64,000 bases of DNA, from contig NC_060028.1 of NCBI RefSeq assembly GCF_021134715.1, forward strand, positions 9,213,482 to 9,277,481. The letters run 5' to 3'. Of the stretch, positions 62,777 through 64,000 are shown piece after piece; positions within the stretch are counted from its first letter, which is position 1; each line of letters starts with the position of its first letter. This DNA comes from Daphnia pulex. Taxonomy: Eukaryota > Arthropoda > Branchiopoda > Diplostraca > Daphniidae. The notes beneath the pieces are model-generated. The model searched no databases, was not told the DNA's origin, and saw nothing but the letters and a program-made list of their open reading frames with translations. The position numbers and the translations under genes are program-made.

Positions 62777-64000
62777 GTGAGTCTTTTACTCTTTTTCCTT
62801 CTCTTTTTTATTATCGTTTGATTTTTATCAAAATCGTTATGCGCGTAGATGCGTATAAACTCCCCCCCCTTTTTTTCTTTGATTCTCTTTCCTACTTGGC
62901 GTGTGGAATAGAAACAGCTGGGCAAACGAGACGTGTGCATTTGCCGACACTTAAAACGGAAAACTTAATGTTTGCGCTGGCCCGTGTCCATAAAGGGACG
63001 CGGGACGTCCTAGAGGTCAGGCGCACCTTTCCGTGCGAACGTGAAGACACGCTCGGGAATTCTTTTTTCTTTCTCGTACACTCGAAACAACAAACAGCAT
63101 CTCTCCTATTGTTGTTGTTGTTATTGCGTAGAATTCGCGCTGCGTGACTTTTTTTCCTCTTTTCTCTTCGTCCAAACATCCCCCCACCGGTTCGATAAGA
63201 ATTTTATTTGTTGTTGTTTATTTTTGAATGTTTCCTGGTTGTGTGTTTATTGTCCGGGCTAAGAGATTTTTGCTTTTCTTATTTCTGACGCCATTCGATT
63301 CGCGATACTGAGTGGCGAACCCAATGTTGCCATTTTCGCCTTGTTCTCCGAGGTCGCTCAAGAGTCACGAATATTTTTTGAGGCTTCACGCGATTCGCAG
63401 GAAACGGTTCTCTTTCCCCCCTCCATTTTTGGTTGATTCATTGGAATTGCAATGTCCAAATGGAATTCTTAAAATTCATTCGTCATCACTCGACAACCAA
63501 ATGTTGACTGAATGATTTGTGATGGGGCGAAACGACGCAATGTTTTTCGGTTCCAACCAAAACAATTAAGAATTCCATCACGGCAAATAAGGAGCAGCAG
63601 CTTATTTTTTGAAATCTGATCTATCGGATCTCGGTTGATTGCCGCTCGCATCTCAAGTGTTTGTGTCTCGATGGAGAGGAACTGTTGACTCACGCCCTAG
63701 CGCGGTTCCTCCGACTCTGACCGCAAGCTGAAGAGAAAGAGGAGGGCACGGAATCACCATCATCACGATAATTACAAGGTGTGCGTCTTAGCGTGTAGTA
63801 GATGTAACCAAACAACAAGCCAGCGCGGGCACTCGGCAAGTTTTTCCCGATGACGAAAGGCCAACTCTGCTGCATGGGGATATGAATCTTGCGATTGAAA
63901 TCTGAAAGGGAAGAAGAATATAATAGGAAAACTTTCCCAAAAATATCTTGTTTTTCTCTTTCTTAGGCCCTCCCTTGAAAACCTGTCTCTCTCTCTATAG
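62777..64000 (+). other. Intron of the right-edge gene
   Basis: Downstream of the donor at 62777. It is pyrimidine-rich with short chance frames and no segment bounded by splice sites that I could support. Confidence 0.5.

Noticed and set aside
62557-63147. A 196-codon frame read as one protein
   Set aside because: It runs through a strong donor at 62777 into pyrimidine-rich intron; only 62671-62776 looks like real coding sequence.
1-64000. CRISPR arrays, prokaryotic operons, insertion sequences
   Set aside because: Gene structure is clearly eukaryotic with spliceosomal introns; no regularly spaced direct repeats of CRISPR type were seen.

Overview
The window looks like arthropod nuclear DNA, most likely a branchiopod crustacean of the Daphnia kind. 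This is inferred from compact genes with many 60-100 bp GT-AG introns, AT-rich intergenic DNA, arthropod-type TATA plus initiator promoters, and a tandem CYP4-family P450 array. All protein calls come from reading translations; no database search was run.

Layout. (1) 1-762, minus: the first two coding exons of proline dehydrogenase (PRODH/slgA); the rest lies left of the window. (2) 763-14243: no convincing protein gene, but repeat-rich. It holds a short hairpin MITE (1181-1430), TTAAG and TTTAG low-complexity tracts, a tandem array of exon/intron-like modules (4915-5560) and two long fold-back elements (9871-10391 and 11780-12169). (3) 14244-18414, minus: a complete Sec31 gene (COPII outer coat), seven coding exons, 1261 aa, with a non-coding 5' exon near 18727. 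(4) 20324-43420, minus: a head-to-tail array of five apparently intact CYP4-family P450 genes and one deletion pseudogene. I resolved every exon; frames stay open across all splice junctions, giving proteins of 545, 527, 527, 531 and 526 aa. (5) 43421-58606: mostly gene-free DNA with microsatellites, containing a 2.7 kb imperfect palindrome at about 47620-50360. Its two arms carry matching exon-like segments with conserved splice sites. (6) 58607-64000, plus: a 559 bp hAT-like non-autonomous element with perfect 17 bp terminal inverted repeats and an 8 bp target duplication, followed by the 5' end of a plus-strand gene. That gene has a 5' UTR exon with donor at 59627, and a second exon that starts a signal-peptide protein at 62671 and ends at a donor after 62776; the rest is beyond the window.

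How the genes relate: PRODH (mitochondrial proline oxidation), Sec31 (ER export) and the P450s (ER monooxygenases for lipid, hormone or xenobiotic oxidation) are not an operon and share no obvious pathway. The P450 array grew by local duplication. Two copies show a tract in which even introns are still alike, one copy has decayed, and the most distal copy lacks three introns and has a changed I-helix residue. The most unusual structures are the mirrored 2.7 kb palindrome and the exon/intron-like tandem array.
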